Shown: one piece after another, positions 1 to 11,057 of the stretch
Position numbering within the stretch: position 1 is the first letter of the stretch
Layout: every line of letters begins with the position of its first letter
Assembly: GCF_019393635.1 (NCBI RefSeq)
Contig: NC_057866.1
Location: 280,372,874 to 280,436,873, forward strand
Direction: 5' to 3'
DNA: 64,000 bases
From: Dromiciops gliroides
Taxonomy: Eukaryota > Chordata > Mammalia > Microbiotheria > Microbiotheriidae
The notes under the pieces: generated by a model
What the model was told of the DNA's origin: nothing
What the model saw: only the letters and a program-made list of their open reading frames with translations
Databases searched by the model: none
Translations under genes and position numbers: made by a program

Positions 1-48
1 ACCCACAGTGCCTGACCAGTCCCTTCTCTCTCCTGACTTTCCAGGTTT

Positions 49-305
49 GGGGCCACAACAGAGGAAGGACACAAGCACCCAGTGTGTGCCGGGGATTGTG
101 CTAAGTGCTCCACAATCACTCTCATTTGATCCTCACAACCACCTTGGGAGGTAGTATTATTATTATCCTGTTTTACAGATGAGGAAATGGAGCCAGGCAG
201 AGGTTAGAGGACTGACCCAGGGTCTAGTAAGTTATCTGAGGGAGAATTTGAATTCAGGACTTCCTGACTCCAGGGGTCCACTGCACTGTCCACTGGGCAA
301 CTGAC
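49..305 (-). mobile_element. MIR copy, reverse, nearly full length
   Basis: Contains 'gtgtgtgccggggattgtgctaag', 'tcatttgatcctcacaaccaccttgggaggtagtatta', 'ttttacagatgaggaaatggag' and 'gaattcaggacttcctgactccagg'. Confidence 0.75.
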
Positions 306-3009
306 TGCTACACAAGTATTTGTACCCAGAGAACAATTCCCTCTTTCTTCCTTTGTTCTCTGTAGGGGACAAGCCGAGCAGAGGTCTCCCCCGGGCCCAG
401 TTCCCCCACCTCTGTCCACTGTGCCCTCTTCACCTCCTCAGGAGCACTGCCCCTCTCTGGACTGAACTGCTCTTCTCCCTGGGCTCCTCACCCCTCCCCT
501 TTGCATCTTGGGGGACCGGAGGCACGGCGGCGGCAACTTCCACTCCTCGGTATGTCCTGCCCTGCAGCGTCATGCCCCTCATGCGGGTCACTGGGGAATT
601 ACCCCTCTCCCAGAAAGTTTTCAGGTAGAGTGTGTCTAGAAGCAGAGAAGAGAGCTTTGTGTTTAGAAGCAGTACCACACAGTAGATAGGTCTCTCTAAA
701 GTTGGGGAGGGATCTCTGAATGTGGGATGGCCGAGTTGGGGGAGAAAGGACTGAGATCTCCTTGTCCAGGCCTCTCCTCCTCTGGGGGACACCACGGAGC
801 CCCCCCAGTGAGGCAAGAGCAGCAGCTTGCCCCCCAGAGTCCGCCCAGACTGATGCTTCTGCTGGATGCGGGTCTGCCCACAGGGCTCCCCTGTTAGGTG
901 TCTTCCCTAAATTCTACGGACCTAGGATAAAACCCCAGCCTGCATCCTGCAGCTGAGCCTCCCCCAGCCTAGCCTCCAGGCTCCTTCTTGTTTTGTTTCA
1001 CAGCCCAGCCAAGCCGTCTCCGGGAGCCTGGCTGAGCCCTCGGTTACTGCCTCCAAGCGAAGTGCGTGTGCCCTGTTTGTAAGCATGGCTCCTCGGGCCA
1101 GTCTTTGTATGCCCAGTGCTGTCTGGGCCTATTCTGTGTGTTATCTAATTTATTGGCTGTTTTCTTTGGTGAATGCTCAGCTTGGCCCTAAGGGGCTTTC
1201 CTCTCCGGGGCAGAGCCCCAGGCTTAACGGAGGAACCTGGGCCACTTTCCAGGCTTGGACTAACACCACCTTCCTTGGCTAAGTACCACAGTATAGAAGA
1301 AAGATGGCAGTCAGACTGAGGCCTGGTTCCTGCTTTGACTATACACCCCCCCCCTCTTCCACCTCAGTTTCCCCAGATATAAATGAAGAAGTTGGAGCAG
1401 CAGGACTCTAATCTGGGATAAAGATAGGAAAGAGGTCCGAATGGGGGTTTCCAGGAGAGAGAACGGCCGGTCGGAGCCTCTGGGAAGGAAGTGCTTGGCA
1501 TTGTTGGGGAATGTGGCCAGGCCACAGCAAGGGGGAGCACCCGAGCCTTAGCAGGACCTGGGTGATGCCCTCCCCTCTTCGCCTTGGTTTCCTTCCTCTG
1601 TCAAATGAGGGATTGGATGGGATCGCCTGGGAGGTCATGACCTTGGGCTCCTCATTTCCCTGCTCAGTATCATTTCCATCTTGGCAAAGTAAGTGGTGTT
1701 CGGTTAAGCATCTGGGGTCCCTCCCAGCTCTGCCGGTCGGTCGATATTCTTTGAGAAACATTTTTGCTGTCATTTGATTTTATGTAAGCTAAATGTCCCC
1801 CGGCTTCCTTCCAGAGAGCCATGCCATAGTAATAAAGAAATGATTAAAGAGGAAGGAACAACTGGCAAAAAACCTCATCCATGCATCGCAAAAAACCTAT
1901 CGCTAATGCAACTTTCCTCACCTGTGTGTGGCCCCCTACCTCGAAACCACCTCTGCAAAGGAGAAGCCGGGAGGTGACGCCATACTCTGTGGTGTGGTTT
2001 GGCCTCATACTCCACTCCTCCAATATTCCACAGTGCCTCCTGAACTGACGTTCTCCCCTCTATGTTCCACAGTCACTCCCGGCTCTGGCTTCCTCTGTTC
2101 TAGGTTCTGAACGCCCCTCCTCCCTGCTCAGCTAGCTGTTCTCAGGAGACACCTCAGAAAGCCCCTGATGGTGCACAAGTCTGGATAAATCCTTGGGATT
2201 GGTACCATCTAGACGCCAGGGCTTTGACATCAAAGACAGCAGGTGCCTTTCCACATGCCTAGGATGGGGGTGGGGGCGTGGAGGGGAGGTTCAAGGGCCA
2301 AATAAAGCTGGGGTCGGGACTCTGGTCCCCGGACCCTCCAGATAAGATGAGGAGATGTTCTCCACCCAGGTGAGTGTTAGCCAACCCTGCACAAATTGCA
2401 GGTGCGCAGGGCCTAAGCACAGCCCTGGGAGGCCATCGGTGCCTGGGGCATCGCCCCCTAAGCACAGAGGACACCTGCCGGGCTATAAAATGTACCTTCC
2501 CGCACCTCAGTTAAGTGAGCAAGAGGAGCCCCGGGGAGGGATCTTTTCCAGCTACAGATGCCCGGCTGGGGGTCTGCGGTCTCCCAGTGGGAGGAGGGAG
2601 CTGAGGCTGTTGTCCATCCTTCCCATTTTGTTGGGGATTCACTAGAGCCTGTGGCTGGGGGTGAGGAGGGGAGAGAGGGGCCTAGTGCCTGCCCCCCCCC
2701 CCAATTTCTGGAAATCCCTCTGGGTTTGTTTGCATGCCTCCCCCTCCCCCCCATTTGGGGTGAGTGACTTAATTACTCCTGATCTTGTATCCACAGAGTC
2801 GGTCAGGTTTCCATTGTTTGGGGCTTTTGTAAAAGACTGCTCTAAATGACCTTGGGAAGTGTCCCTTAACCTCCTTTCCTCCATTTTCCCAGGAAGCCCC
2901 AGAAGCTACTGTGGCCATTGTTGACCTGGCTGGGCTAGTCTCCCGGAGCTCCCCGAGGCTTTTGGAAACAAAAAGCAACTAATGGAAACAAAGCCTACAT
3001 TTTCATAGC

Positions 3010-3115
3010 ACTTAGAGGCTTGTGCCGAGACTTGCAAACAGGGTCTCTTTGATCCTTTCCATCATCACTCTGGGAAGCTGGTGCTGTCACCATGCTCATT
3101 TTACAGGTAAAGAAC
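3010..3115 (-). mobile_element. MIR fragment, reverse
   Basis: A diverged reverse-complement MIR: 'catagcactta', 'tgatcc', 'ctcattttacaggtaaagaacctgagg'. Confidence 0.55.
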
Positions 3116-3126
3116 CTGAGGCTTGG

Positions 3127-3288
3127 GGCGGCTAGGTGGTGCAGTGGATAAAGCACCAGCCCTGGATTCAGGAGTACCTGAGTTCAAATCCGACCTCAGA
3201 CACTTGACACTTAACTAGCTGTGTGACCCTGGGCAAGTCACTTAACCCCCATTGCCCCGCAAAAAAAAAAAAGAAAGAAAGAAAGAAA
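3127..3288 (+). mobile_element. tRNA-derived marsupial SINE
   Basis: A tRNA-like head with A box (ggtgcagtggat) and B box (gttcaaatc), then the family-specific 'tgaccctgggcaagtcacttaa' body and an A/GAAA tail. The 11-bp target repeat ctgaggcttgg lies at 3116-3126 and 3289-3299. Confidence 0.95.
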
Positions 3289-3299
3289 CTGAGGCTTGG

Positions 3300-4205
3300 C
3301 GGAATTATGAACTGATCCAACCCCTCTGTAGAGCAGTTTAGAACTGTGCCCAAAGGGTTATAAAATCATGCTTGCTTTTTGACTTAGCAACACCAATTCT
3401 AGGTCTGTATCCATAAAGAGATAAAAAGACAAAGGAAAAGGACCCACGTGTACAACATATTTATAGCAGCTCTTTTCTGGTGGCAAAGAATTGGATATTG
3501 AGGGCATGCCCATGAATTGGGGAATGACGGAATGCTATCGCACTATAAGAAATGATGAGCAGGACGGTTTTGGAAAAACCTAGCAAAGGTCCTATGAGCT
3601 GATGCAAAGTGAAATGCCTTGTATATAAAGTAACAGCAATATTGTAAGATCCACTGTGACTGATAGCCATTCTCAGCAACACAAGGATCCAAGACAACTC
3701 TGAAGGGTTTAGGATGAAAAATGCGATCCATCCCCAGAGAAAGAACGGGTGTGTCTGAACATAGATTGAAGCAGAATTTTTTTACTTTATTTTTCTTGAG
3801 GTGGGTTTTTTTTGTGTTTTGTTTTGGTCTTTGTTTTCTTTCACAACATGACTAATATGGAAATGGTCTGCATGACTAATAGTAGGCCTCCACCAGTCGC
3901 AGACGACCATGGATCAGCTCCTTGAAGAGCCACAGGCCACAGTGTGGCTGTGCAGTCTGATACGGGAGCCACAGCTCCTGAGTGACTTATAATCGGTAAC
4001 TGCCACATCCTGTGTTGTATCTACCCAATGGGGAGTAGCTGGAGTGTCCTCTCCATGACTACACATGTATAAACTATATCCAATTGCTTGCCTTCTCGGT
4101 GGGGGAGAGGAGGAGGAAGGGAAAGAATTTGTAATTCAAAGTTTAAAAAAACAAATGTTTAAAATTGTTTTTACATGTAATTGGAGGGAAAATGAAATAA
4201 TAAAG
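3300..4205 (+). mobile_element. L1 3' end with an internal insert
   Basis: End of L1 ORF2 and 3' UTR ('acccacgtgtacaacatatttatagcagc', 'atgaattggggaatgacgg', then a G/A-rich segment and AATAAA-type tail). A 175-bp unrelated segment interrupts it at 3879-4053. Confidence 0.75.
3879..4053. mobile_element. unidentified 175-bp insert in L1, 8-bp direct repeats
   Basis: The L1 sequence is continuous once this segment is removed. Perfect repeats catgacta flank it (3871-3878 and 4054-4061). Eight-base duplications are typical of hAT-type DNA transposons, but no clear terminal inverted repeats were seen. It has no poly(A) tail. The family is not identified. Confidence 0.6.
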
Positions 4206-4342
4206 AAATTGAAGCAGACTTGCTCAGAGCCACATTTGAGGTGAGGCTTGAACTCATCTTCCTGAGTCCCAGGCCCCACCTACCTGCCCTCGGTAGGGTC
4301 GAATGCCTGTTGTTGGCTCTGGGTTCTTTGCCTTCCTTTTTT

Positions 4343-4495
4343 TGTTTGTTTGTTTGCTTGTGGGGCAATGCAGGTTAAGCGACTTGCCCAGGGTCTCACA
4401 GCTAGTAAGTGTCAAGTGTCTGAAGTCAAATTTGAACTCAGATCCTCCTGAATCCAGGGCCGGTGCTTTATCCACTGCGCCTCCTAGCTGCCCCC
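4343..4495 (-). mobile_element. tRNA-derived marsupial SINE, reverse
   Basis: Reverse copy starting after a T/G-rich tail. Imperfect target repeats tttgcctt(c)cttttt lie at both ends. Confidence 0.92.
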
Positions 4496-5894
4496 TTTGC
4501 CTTTCTTTTTGAGGGGACCTCTGCCACCCACTTTCCCAGTGTGGAGTTTGGCCCCAGAATTGGCTCTGGAGGTTTGCTTTCTAGGATCCTAGATTGGTGT
4601 TAGAAGGCACCTTCCAAGATCCAGATAGAGTCTGAGGCTTCTGCCCCCTAGAGGCCCCGAGGCCCCTTGACACTCCTCAAAACGACCGAGGCCCCCAAGA
4701 GCTTAAACTTCTGTGGGTTCTGGTGGGATCGGTCCCTCAGAAGTGGCCTATGCGGCCCACCCGCAAATCGGAGCTGGAGTTGTTCTGTTGATCATCTGGA
4801 CGTAAGAAAGTGATGGAGAAAATCTGAAGGATGCCGATCCAGCTGAGAAAATGCTACAGGGAGCCAACTGTGAAACATCACCAAGCACATCACTGTTTAT
4901 AGCCATTCATATTTACTGTGTCTGACTTGTAGGTGAATAAATTTTAATAAAATACTGAGTTATTAATTTAACAATCCTAATAAAGCAATTACATTAACAC
5001 AAATAAGATAGTTTCAAGAAAATAACTAATTTTACTGAGGAAAAATGGCATTTTGTTTTTTATCTTTTTGCAGATCTCTTTAAAGTCTGACTTAATAGAA
5101 GACTAAGTATGTGGGAGAAATCCAAAAAGTGGTTGGAAAAGGAAGGAATGTTTTAATAGGCAAAAGACATCTTAGTATTGTTTTCAAAATAGCTTTGAAC
5201 TCGAAGACCCCCTGGAAAGGTTTTAGGAATCCAGAGACCACTAGGAGAACTGCCTGTTCTAGTCCAGCCCTCTCATTTTAAAGAGGGGGAAAAGCGGCGC
5301 AGACAGGTGAAGGCCACAGCGGCTGCCTGACCCCCTGGGCCTACAAAGTAATCCTTTGATAGTTTTGTTGGTGTGGCACTGAACACATTGTTTTAGGGAA
5401 TACTTCATTTTCGTTGTATTGGCTCCACCTACTGGAGGCAGTGAATATTTCTCCAATTTAGATTTGTCTGTTCCACTCTACAGTGTTGTATCATTGGAGT
5501 CATTTAGTTCCTGTCTTGGTAAGTAAACCTGAATACATGTGTCTATGTATTTGCTATAAAGTGTCCTCATCTTGAGGAAAGTTAACAGTATTGCAGCTAT
5601 ACCTATTTAAACTAAAGATAAATGTAGGTAGGCATGGAAGGTTGAAGAAAACGATTTTGGTCCAATTTGGGTAGCTGCCCAGGTGGATTGTACTGCCAAG
5701 GTACCCTGACTCCTGTGTGAATCTCAGTGAAGAGTGCGAATCTCGGCTACTAGAAAAATATGCAAAAGTAAAAGTTAGACTGTTCTATGTTTCTGAGATC
5801 ACCTTCCCTTATCTAAAAGGTTTGTGTAGTGGAAGCCTTTGGTATTTCAGTTTTTAAATGACATTTCCTAAAAATTAAAACTCTTTCTGTAAGC

Positions 5895-5995
5895 TTTTAA
5901 AGGGTTTTTGTGAGAACCAAATGAAATAATATTGATAAATCTCTTATCACAGTACTGGCAGATAGCAGACATTTAATAAACAATTGTTCCCTCCT
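5895..5995 (+). mobile_element. MIR 3' fragment
   Basis: The segment 'ttgtgagaaccaaatgaaataat...cagtactggcagatagcagacatttaataaacaattgtt' follows the MIR 3' consensus. Confidence 0.5.
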
Positions 5996-6589
5996 TTCTT
6001 CTAATATAAGAGAGCTGTTGAGTCAAAGAATACATGAGCATATTCATAAAGCCAAATATTTTAGTTGCAAACTAAAGTACCAAATGGCCATTATAATTTG
6101 TTACTTAAGTTTGATGAAATAACATTTCCAATTTTTAAAAATTTCACCCCAAAATCCATTTTCCCCAACTCTGGTGTTTCCTGGTTTCTGGTGTTTCACA
6201 CATTCCGAGATCAAGCCAGTGACAGACAGCAGGCAGATTTCCATAATTCTGGCATTTGCTGCAACTTGGGGTTCTCCAGTAATAGGAAGTTTTTGGATCT
6301 GAGCACTACCTCCACCAAAGCAGAATGGATCAGGGGATGCCCTCCTGTCACCTTTGTCTGGTGAGAAGACATCTACTGCATCGGTCACTCACAGGCATTA
6401 AATTAAGGGTAAACTACTTAGAGGATCAAGTTGGGGAGGAAAAGGCTTCTAGCCATGAAATAAAATGAAATTACAGACACAGGCAGTGTATTGGGATTTT
6501 GTCACCCGTAGGCCTAACTGTAACCCCCTGGCCATTTTCCCCATTGGCCAAAACTGCCCCACCCAAACATATGTAATAATAGACTTGTT

Positions 6590-6812
6590 ATTCAGTAGTT
6601 TCTCAGTTGTGTCCAACTCTTCCTAAGCCCATTTGGAGTTTTCCAGTTCCAGTTTCTCCAGTTCATTTTACAGATGAGGAAACTGAGGCAAACAGGGTGA
6701 AGTGACTTGGATAGGATCACATAGCTAGTCAGTTTCTGAGGCCACGTTTGAATACAGGAGTCTTCCTGCTCCAGGCCCTACACTCTACCACTGCGCCACC
6801 TAGCTGCCCACA
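6590..6812 (-). mobile_element. RTE-mobilised SINE (RTESINE1-like), reverse
   Basis: Reverse copy. It begins with the RTE 3' terminus (ttattcagtagtttctcagttgtgtccaact), continues through the tRNA-related body and ends 'gcgccacctagctgcc'. It abuts the BovB-type LINE. Confidence 0.75.
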
Positions 6813-7262
6813 GAATTGGCTAAATTTCTTATTCTTGTAAAACATCACCATCTTGTGGACAAAATCTATATTGTAGCTTGTGAACGAATCCATCTCCTGG
6901 ACCCATGTGTTGTCATGGTGGAGCTCAGTGAAACTATGAGCTATACCTCCTGGGTTATCCAAGACGGACATGTCATAGTGAGAGTCCTGACAAAAGGTGA
7001 TCCACTGGGAAGGAAATGGCAAAGCACTCCAGAATCTTTACCAAGAAAACCCCATGGATACAGTATTAAAATGATCCAAGAGATGACACTGGAAGATGAG
7101 CTGGATTGTGGAGAAAGCAAGGGGGCCCCAGAAAAACGCCCACTGTTGCTTCATTGACTCCACCAAAGCCTTTTGCTGTGTGCATTACAACAAAATGGGA
7201 TGAATTCTCAGAGAGATGGATGTGCCGGATCATCTTACTTGTCTCTTGAGGAACCTGCACGT
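6813..7262 (+). mobile_element. RTE LINE of the BovB clade, upstream fragment
   Basis: The first part (6900-7110) matches the BovB internal block around 'actatgagc', 'ccaagacggac', 'gtcctgacaaaa' and 'aaccccatgga'. The end (7140-7262) translates to a decayed reverse transcriptase segment, CFIDSTKAFCCV then DVPDHLTCLLRNLH. This corresponds to the FIDYAKAFDCV and PDHLTCLLRNLY motifs of BovB. Stops interrupt the frame and a stretch between the two parts is missing. An L1 insertion separates it from the downstream fragment at 8036. Confidence 0.8.
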
Positions 7263-7493
7263 GAGCTAAAAAGCCACAGCTAGACCACCATTGGAGGGAA
7301 TGTGGGAAAACTGGAACACTAATGCACTCTTGGTGGAACTGTGCACTGACCCAACCATTCTGGAGAGCAATCTAGAATTGTGTCTCTACCCTTTGAGCCA
7401 GCAATACCACCACTAGGACTATTTCCCAAGATGATCAGGGAAAAAGGAAAGGAACCTACATGTTCTAAAGTATTTATAGAAACTCTCTTCGTG

Positions 7494-7632
7494 TGGGGCA
7501 GTGAGGTGGCACAGTGGGTAAAGAACCAGCTCTGGATTCAGGAAGATCTGAGTTCAAATCGGCCCTCAGACACCGGTCACTTTACTAGCTGTGTGTCCCT
7601 GGGCACACAGGTTTATTAACCCTAATTGCCCT
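7494..7632 (+). mobile_element. tRNA-derived marsupial SINE
   Basis: A diverged copy inserted in L1. Imperfect target repeats ctctctt(c/t)gtg lie on each side. Its A-rich tail has become the GAA tract that follows. Confidence 0.85.
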
Positions 7633-7760
7633 GAAAAGAAGAAGAAGAAGAAGAAGAAGAAGAAGAAGAAGAAGAAGAAGAAGAAGAAGAAGAAGAAGAA
7701 GAAGAAGAAGAAGAAGAAGAAGAAGAAGAAGAAGAAGAAGAAGAAGAAGAAGAAGAAGAG
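7633..7760. repeat. (GAA)n triplet tract, about 42 units
   Basis: An uninterrupted GAA/AAG run of about 127 bp starts at the 3' tail of a SINE. Long pure GAA/TTC tracts can adopt triplex structures. Confidence 0.98.
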
Positions 7761-8035
7761 CTCTCTTTGTGGAAACTGAGGAAGTGCCTATCAACTGGGG
7801 AATGGCTGAACCAGTTGTGCCATATGATCGTGATGGAATATTACTGTGCTGTAAGAAATGACTAGCCGGGTGATTTTAGAACAACTTGGAAAGACATGTG
7901 AAATGGTGAAAAGTGAAGTGAATAGAACCAAGAGAACATCATATACAGTAACAGAAATATTGTTTGAAGAACAACTTCAAGCAACTTTGTCATTTTGACT
8001 ATTACAAATGCCCAAATTAACTACAAAGAATCTTT

Positions 8036-8935
8036 GACAAGTCTGTATATTGTCACCTTATTTATTTAACCTATATGCAAAGTACATTATGTGAAATTCC
8101 AGGCTGAATGAATCAAAATTCAGAATTAAGGTTGCTATGAAAAATATCAACAATCTCAAATATGCAGGCGATACCACTCTGATGGCAGAATATGAAGAGG
8201 AATTAGACAGTCTCTTGATAAGGGTGAAAGGGGAAGGTATAAAAGCTGGCTTGAAGCTTAACATCCGAAAAACTAAGATCTTGGCAACCTGTCCTATCAC
8301 ATCCTGGCAATTAGAGAGATGAGATCCTGGCAAAGTAGAGAAAAATGGAAGAGAAATTAGAGAGAAATGGAAGCAGTGTCAGATTTTTGTACTCTTGGGC
8401 TCAAAGATCACTGCAGACAGTGACTTAGAAGGAAAGCCCTGGCAAATCTGGACAGCAGACTAAAAAGCAGAGACATCATCTTGTGGACAAAGGTCTCTAT
8501 AGTCAAAGCTGTGTTTTTTCCAGTAGCAACAAATGGCTGTGAGAGTTGGACTATAAGGAAAGCTGAGCACCACAGAATCAATGCTTTTGAATTGTGGTGC
8601 TGGAGAAGACTTCTGAGAGTGCCTGGGATAGCAAGGAGATGAAATCAATCAATACTTAAAGAAATTAATTCAAGATATTAACTGGAAGGTCAGATACTGA
8701 AACAAATCCTATGGCCACATAATGAAAATACAGGACCCATTGTAAAAGACTCTGATGATGGGAAAGATTGAAGGCAAAAGGAGGAGGAGGAAGCAGAGGA
8801 TGAGATGGATGGAGAGTGTCCTGGAAGTAATTAACATATACTTGAACAGACTTTGGGAGATAGTAGAGAATAGAAGAACCTGATGTTCCATGGTCTAAAG
8901 GGTCACAGAGCGTCAGATATGACTGAACAACAACG
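8036..8935 (+). mobile_element. RTE LINE of the BovB clade, downstream fragment to the 3' end
   Basis: The fragment resumes with QVCILSPYLFNLYAKYIM, then NINNLKYAGDTTLMAE...GLKLNIRKTKILATCPITSW, the BovB reverse transcriptase palm region. The catalytic YADD is changed to YAGD. Later blocks correspond to ELWCWRRLLRVPG and SILKEI. It ends with ggtcacagagcgtcagatatgactgaacaacaac, which is the RTE 3' terminus shared with RTESINE copies in this window. The frame has several stops, so the element is inactive. Confidence 0.85.
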
Positions 8936-9165
8936 AAGAACAAAATATCTTCCTTTTAGCCCTTCTTCTAGTCAGGGTTCTGGTGTGGTTTGTTTTCCTT
9001 TTAGATTCTGTTGGTCCCTAGCAGCCTCCTTCTGGGAGGGGGGACTGGAGGGACAAGGCTGCCAGGAAAGCCCCAGGAGTCTGGACTCCTGACCTCTCCT
9101 ATCACATGAGCAGAGGATTTATTTGTGAATTAACACTAATTTTGTTTCTAACACTAAATTCATTT

Positions 9166-9352
9166 CTTTTTTTAATCAAAAAAGTGTTTTATTATTTTCC
9201 AGTTACATGTAAAAATAGTTATCAACATTTGTTTTCATTAGATTTTTAGTTCCAAATTTTTGTCCATCCCTCCCTTCCCTCCCTCCTCCCCAAGACAGAA
9301 AGCAATCTGATATAGGTTATATATGTATGCTCACATTAAACAGATTTCTCCA
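9166..9352 (-). mobile_element. short L1 3'-end copy, reverse orientation
   Basis: This is the reverse complement of the marsupial L1 3' UTR end, also seen at 39470-39660. It is flanked by ctaaattcatttct on both sides, a target duplication within the telomere-like tract. Confidence 0.65.
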
Positions 9353-9371
9353 CCTAAATTCATTTCTAATC

Positions 9372-9518
9372 CTTTTTTTTTAAAGTGAGGCAATTGGGGT
9401 TAAGTGACTTGCCCAGAGTCACACAGCTAGTAAGTGTTAAGTGTCTGAGGCTGGATTCAAACTCAGGTACTCCTGACGCCAGGGCTGGTGCTCAATCTAC
9501 TGCACCATCTAGCTGCCC
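9372..9518 (-). mobile_element. tRNA-derived marsupial SINE, reverse
   Basis: Flanked by perfect 12-bp repeats tcatttctaatc (9360-9371 and 9519-9530). Inserted in the telomere-like tract. Confidence 0.92.
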
Positions 9519-9795
9519 TCATTTCTAATCTTAACCCTAAATGCCTCTAACTCCAACTCTAACCCAAACCTGAATCTGAACCCAAACCCTCACCCTAAAT
9601 TTGTTTCTAATACTAATCCTAAATACTAACCCTAACCCTAACTTTAAATACCTCTAATTCCAACTCTAACCCTAACCCAAATTCCAAGTTACTAATGGAT
9701 AGCTTTAGGAAGTTGACTCAGGATGCTGAAATACCTGCTGTGCTTCTATCACAAAAGCAGCTTACTCTTTGTACTCTTTAGTAGGTCTTTACTTT

Positions 9796-9956
9796 GGGAG
9801 CAGCTGGGTGGTGCAGTGGATAAAGCACTAGCCCTGGATTCAGGAGGACCTGAGTTCAAATTCTGCCTCAGACACTTGACACTTACTAGCTGTGTGACCC
9901 TGGGCAAGTCACTTCACCCTTATTTCCCTGCCAAAAAAAAAAATAGAGAAAAAAAT
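9796..9956 (+). mobile_element. tRNA-derived marsupial SINE
   Basis: Full length with an A-rich tail. Target repeats ag(g/a)tctttacttt lie at 9783-9795 and 9957-9969. Confidence 0.93.
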
Positions 9957-10149
9957 AGATCTTTACTTTCTGTTCTTACATTTCCCTTTGCAGCCCTATC
10001 CTTCCCTACCTGTCCCTCCCCCTACTCCCACCCCCAGCCATCCTTTAAGGCAAAGAAATGTTTAAGAAGAGGAAAATACATGCAGGAAAGGACATCAACA
10101 GATTCTGACCTTCAATGCCATCTGTGTTCACCTGTGACCCAATAACCGC

Positions 10150-11047
10150 TTCTCCAAAGGTGTAGGGATAATTACCTTTTCATATCTCTTCATGGGGGCC
10201 AACATGGGCTTTCATTTCACAACATTCAGTTTTTATTGTTCTGAGTTTGATATTCATGTGGTTGTAGTTTTCCAGACGCTGTAGACTTCTATTGCATCAT
10301 TTTATATCAATGTTCCAGGTATTCATCAGGTTCATGTTTACACCAGCCTCACAATATTCCCTTTATGTGTCATGATTTGTCCAGTCATTCCCCACTCAAT
10401 GGGCATCCACTTTGTTTCCAGATCTTTGCTATCATAAAAAGTACTGCTATAGGGGCAGCTAGGTGGCACGGTGGATAAAGCACAGGCCCTGGATTCAGGA
10501 GGACCTGAGTTCAAATCAGACCTCAGACACTTAACACTTACTAGGTGTGTGACCTTGGGCAAGTCACTTAACCCCAATTGGCTCACCAAAAAAAAAAAAA
10601 AAAAAGTACTGCTATAAATATTTTTGTGTAAGTGAGACTTTCTTCTTGTCATATACTTTGTAATATATACCTGGATCAAAGGACATGGGTATTTCAGTCA
10701 CTTCCTTGGCATAACTCCAAATTGCTTTGTAGAATAGTTGGACCAATTCACAGCTCCATTAACAATGTACTAGAATGTGCATCTTAACACAACCTTTCCA
10801 ACAATGACTATTCCTATATTTTGTCATCTTTGCCAATTTGCTGGGTTTGAGGTAAAATCACATGGTTGTTTTTATTTACATTTCTTTTATTATTAGTGAT
10901 CTGCAGTATTCTTTCCTGTGGATGTTAACAGTTTGCAATTCTCTGTTCATCTTAAACTTAAAGTTTAAAACTCAAAGTTGTCTCTGTATATCGTATCCGA
11001 AACACTTATTAGATATGTTTAATGCAAAGATATTTTCCCCGGTTGAT
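10150..11047 (-). mobile_element. L1 fragment, reverse orientation (part 1)
   Basis: ORF2 3'-region sequence in reverse (for example 'cattccccactcaatgggcatcc', 'tccattaacaatgtactag'). It is interrupted by a SINE at 10452-10604 and ends at the DAXX retrocopy target site, then continues at 11432. Confidence 0.75.
10452..10604 (+). mobile_element. tRNA-derived marsupial SINE
   Basis: Full length with a long poly(A). Perfect 12-bp target repeats agtactgctata lie at 10440-10451 and 10605-10616. Inserted in L1. Confidence 0.95.
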
Positions 11048-11057
11048 CCCTTCCCTT

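Larger units (their letters stand above)
7263..8035 (+). mobile_element. L1 3'-end fragment inserted into the BovB-type LINE
   Basis: This has the characteristic marsupial L1 ORF2 end ('ggagagcaatctagaattgtg', 'ccagcaataccaccactagg', 'caactggggaatggctgaac'). It is itself interrupted by a SINE and a (GAA)n tract. The BovB sequence continues on both sides, giving the order BovB, then L1, then SINE. Confidence 0.75.
9128..9690. repeat. degenerate interstitial telomere-like tract (CCCTAA-type)
   Basis: Clusters of ccctaa/cccaaa/cctaaat variants run through 9528-9690, including taaccctaaccctaac at about 9628-9643. A poorer stretch of similar sequence lies at 9128-9165 and 9350-9371. The tract was split by two later insertions (an L1 3' end and a SINE). 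A phrase near taaatgcctctaactccaac at 9538 recurs at 9645, a period of 107 bp. Confidence 0.7.

Noticed and set aside
7585-7794. Poly-Leu / poly-Lys ORFs
   Set aside because: Direct translations of the GAA tract.
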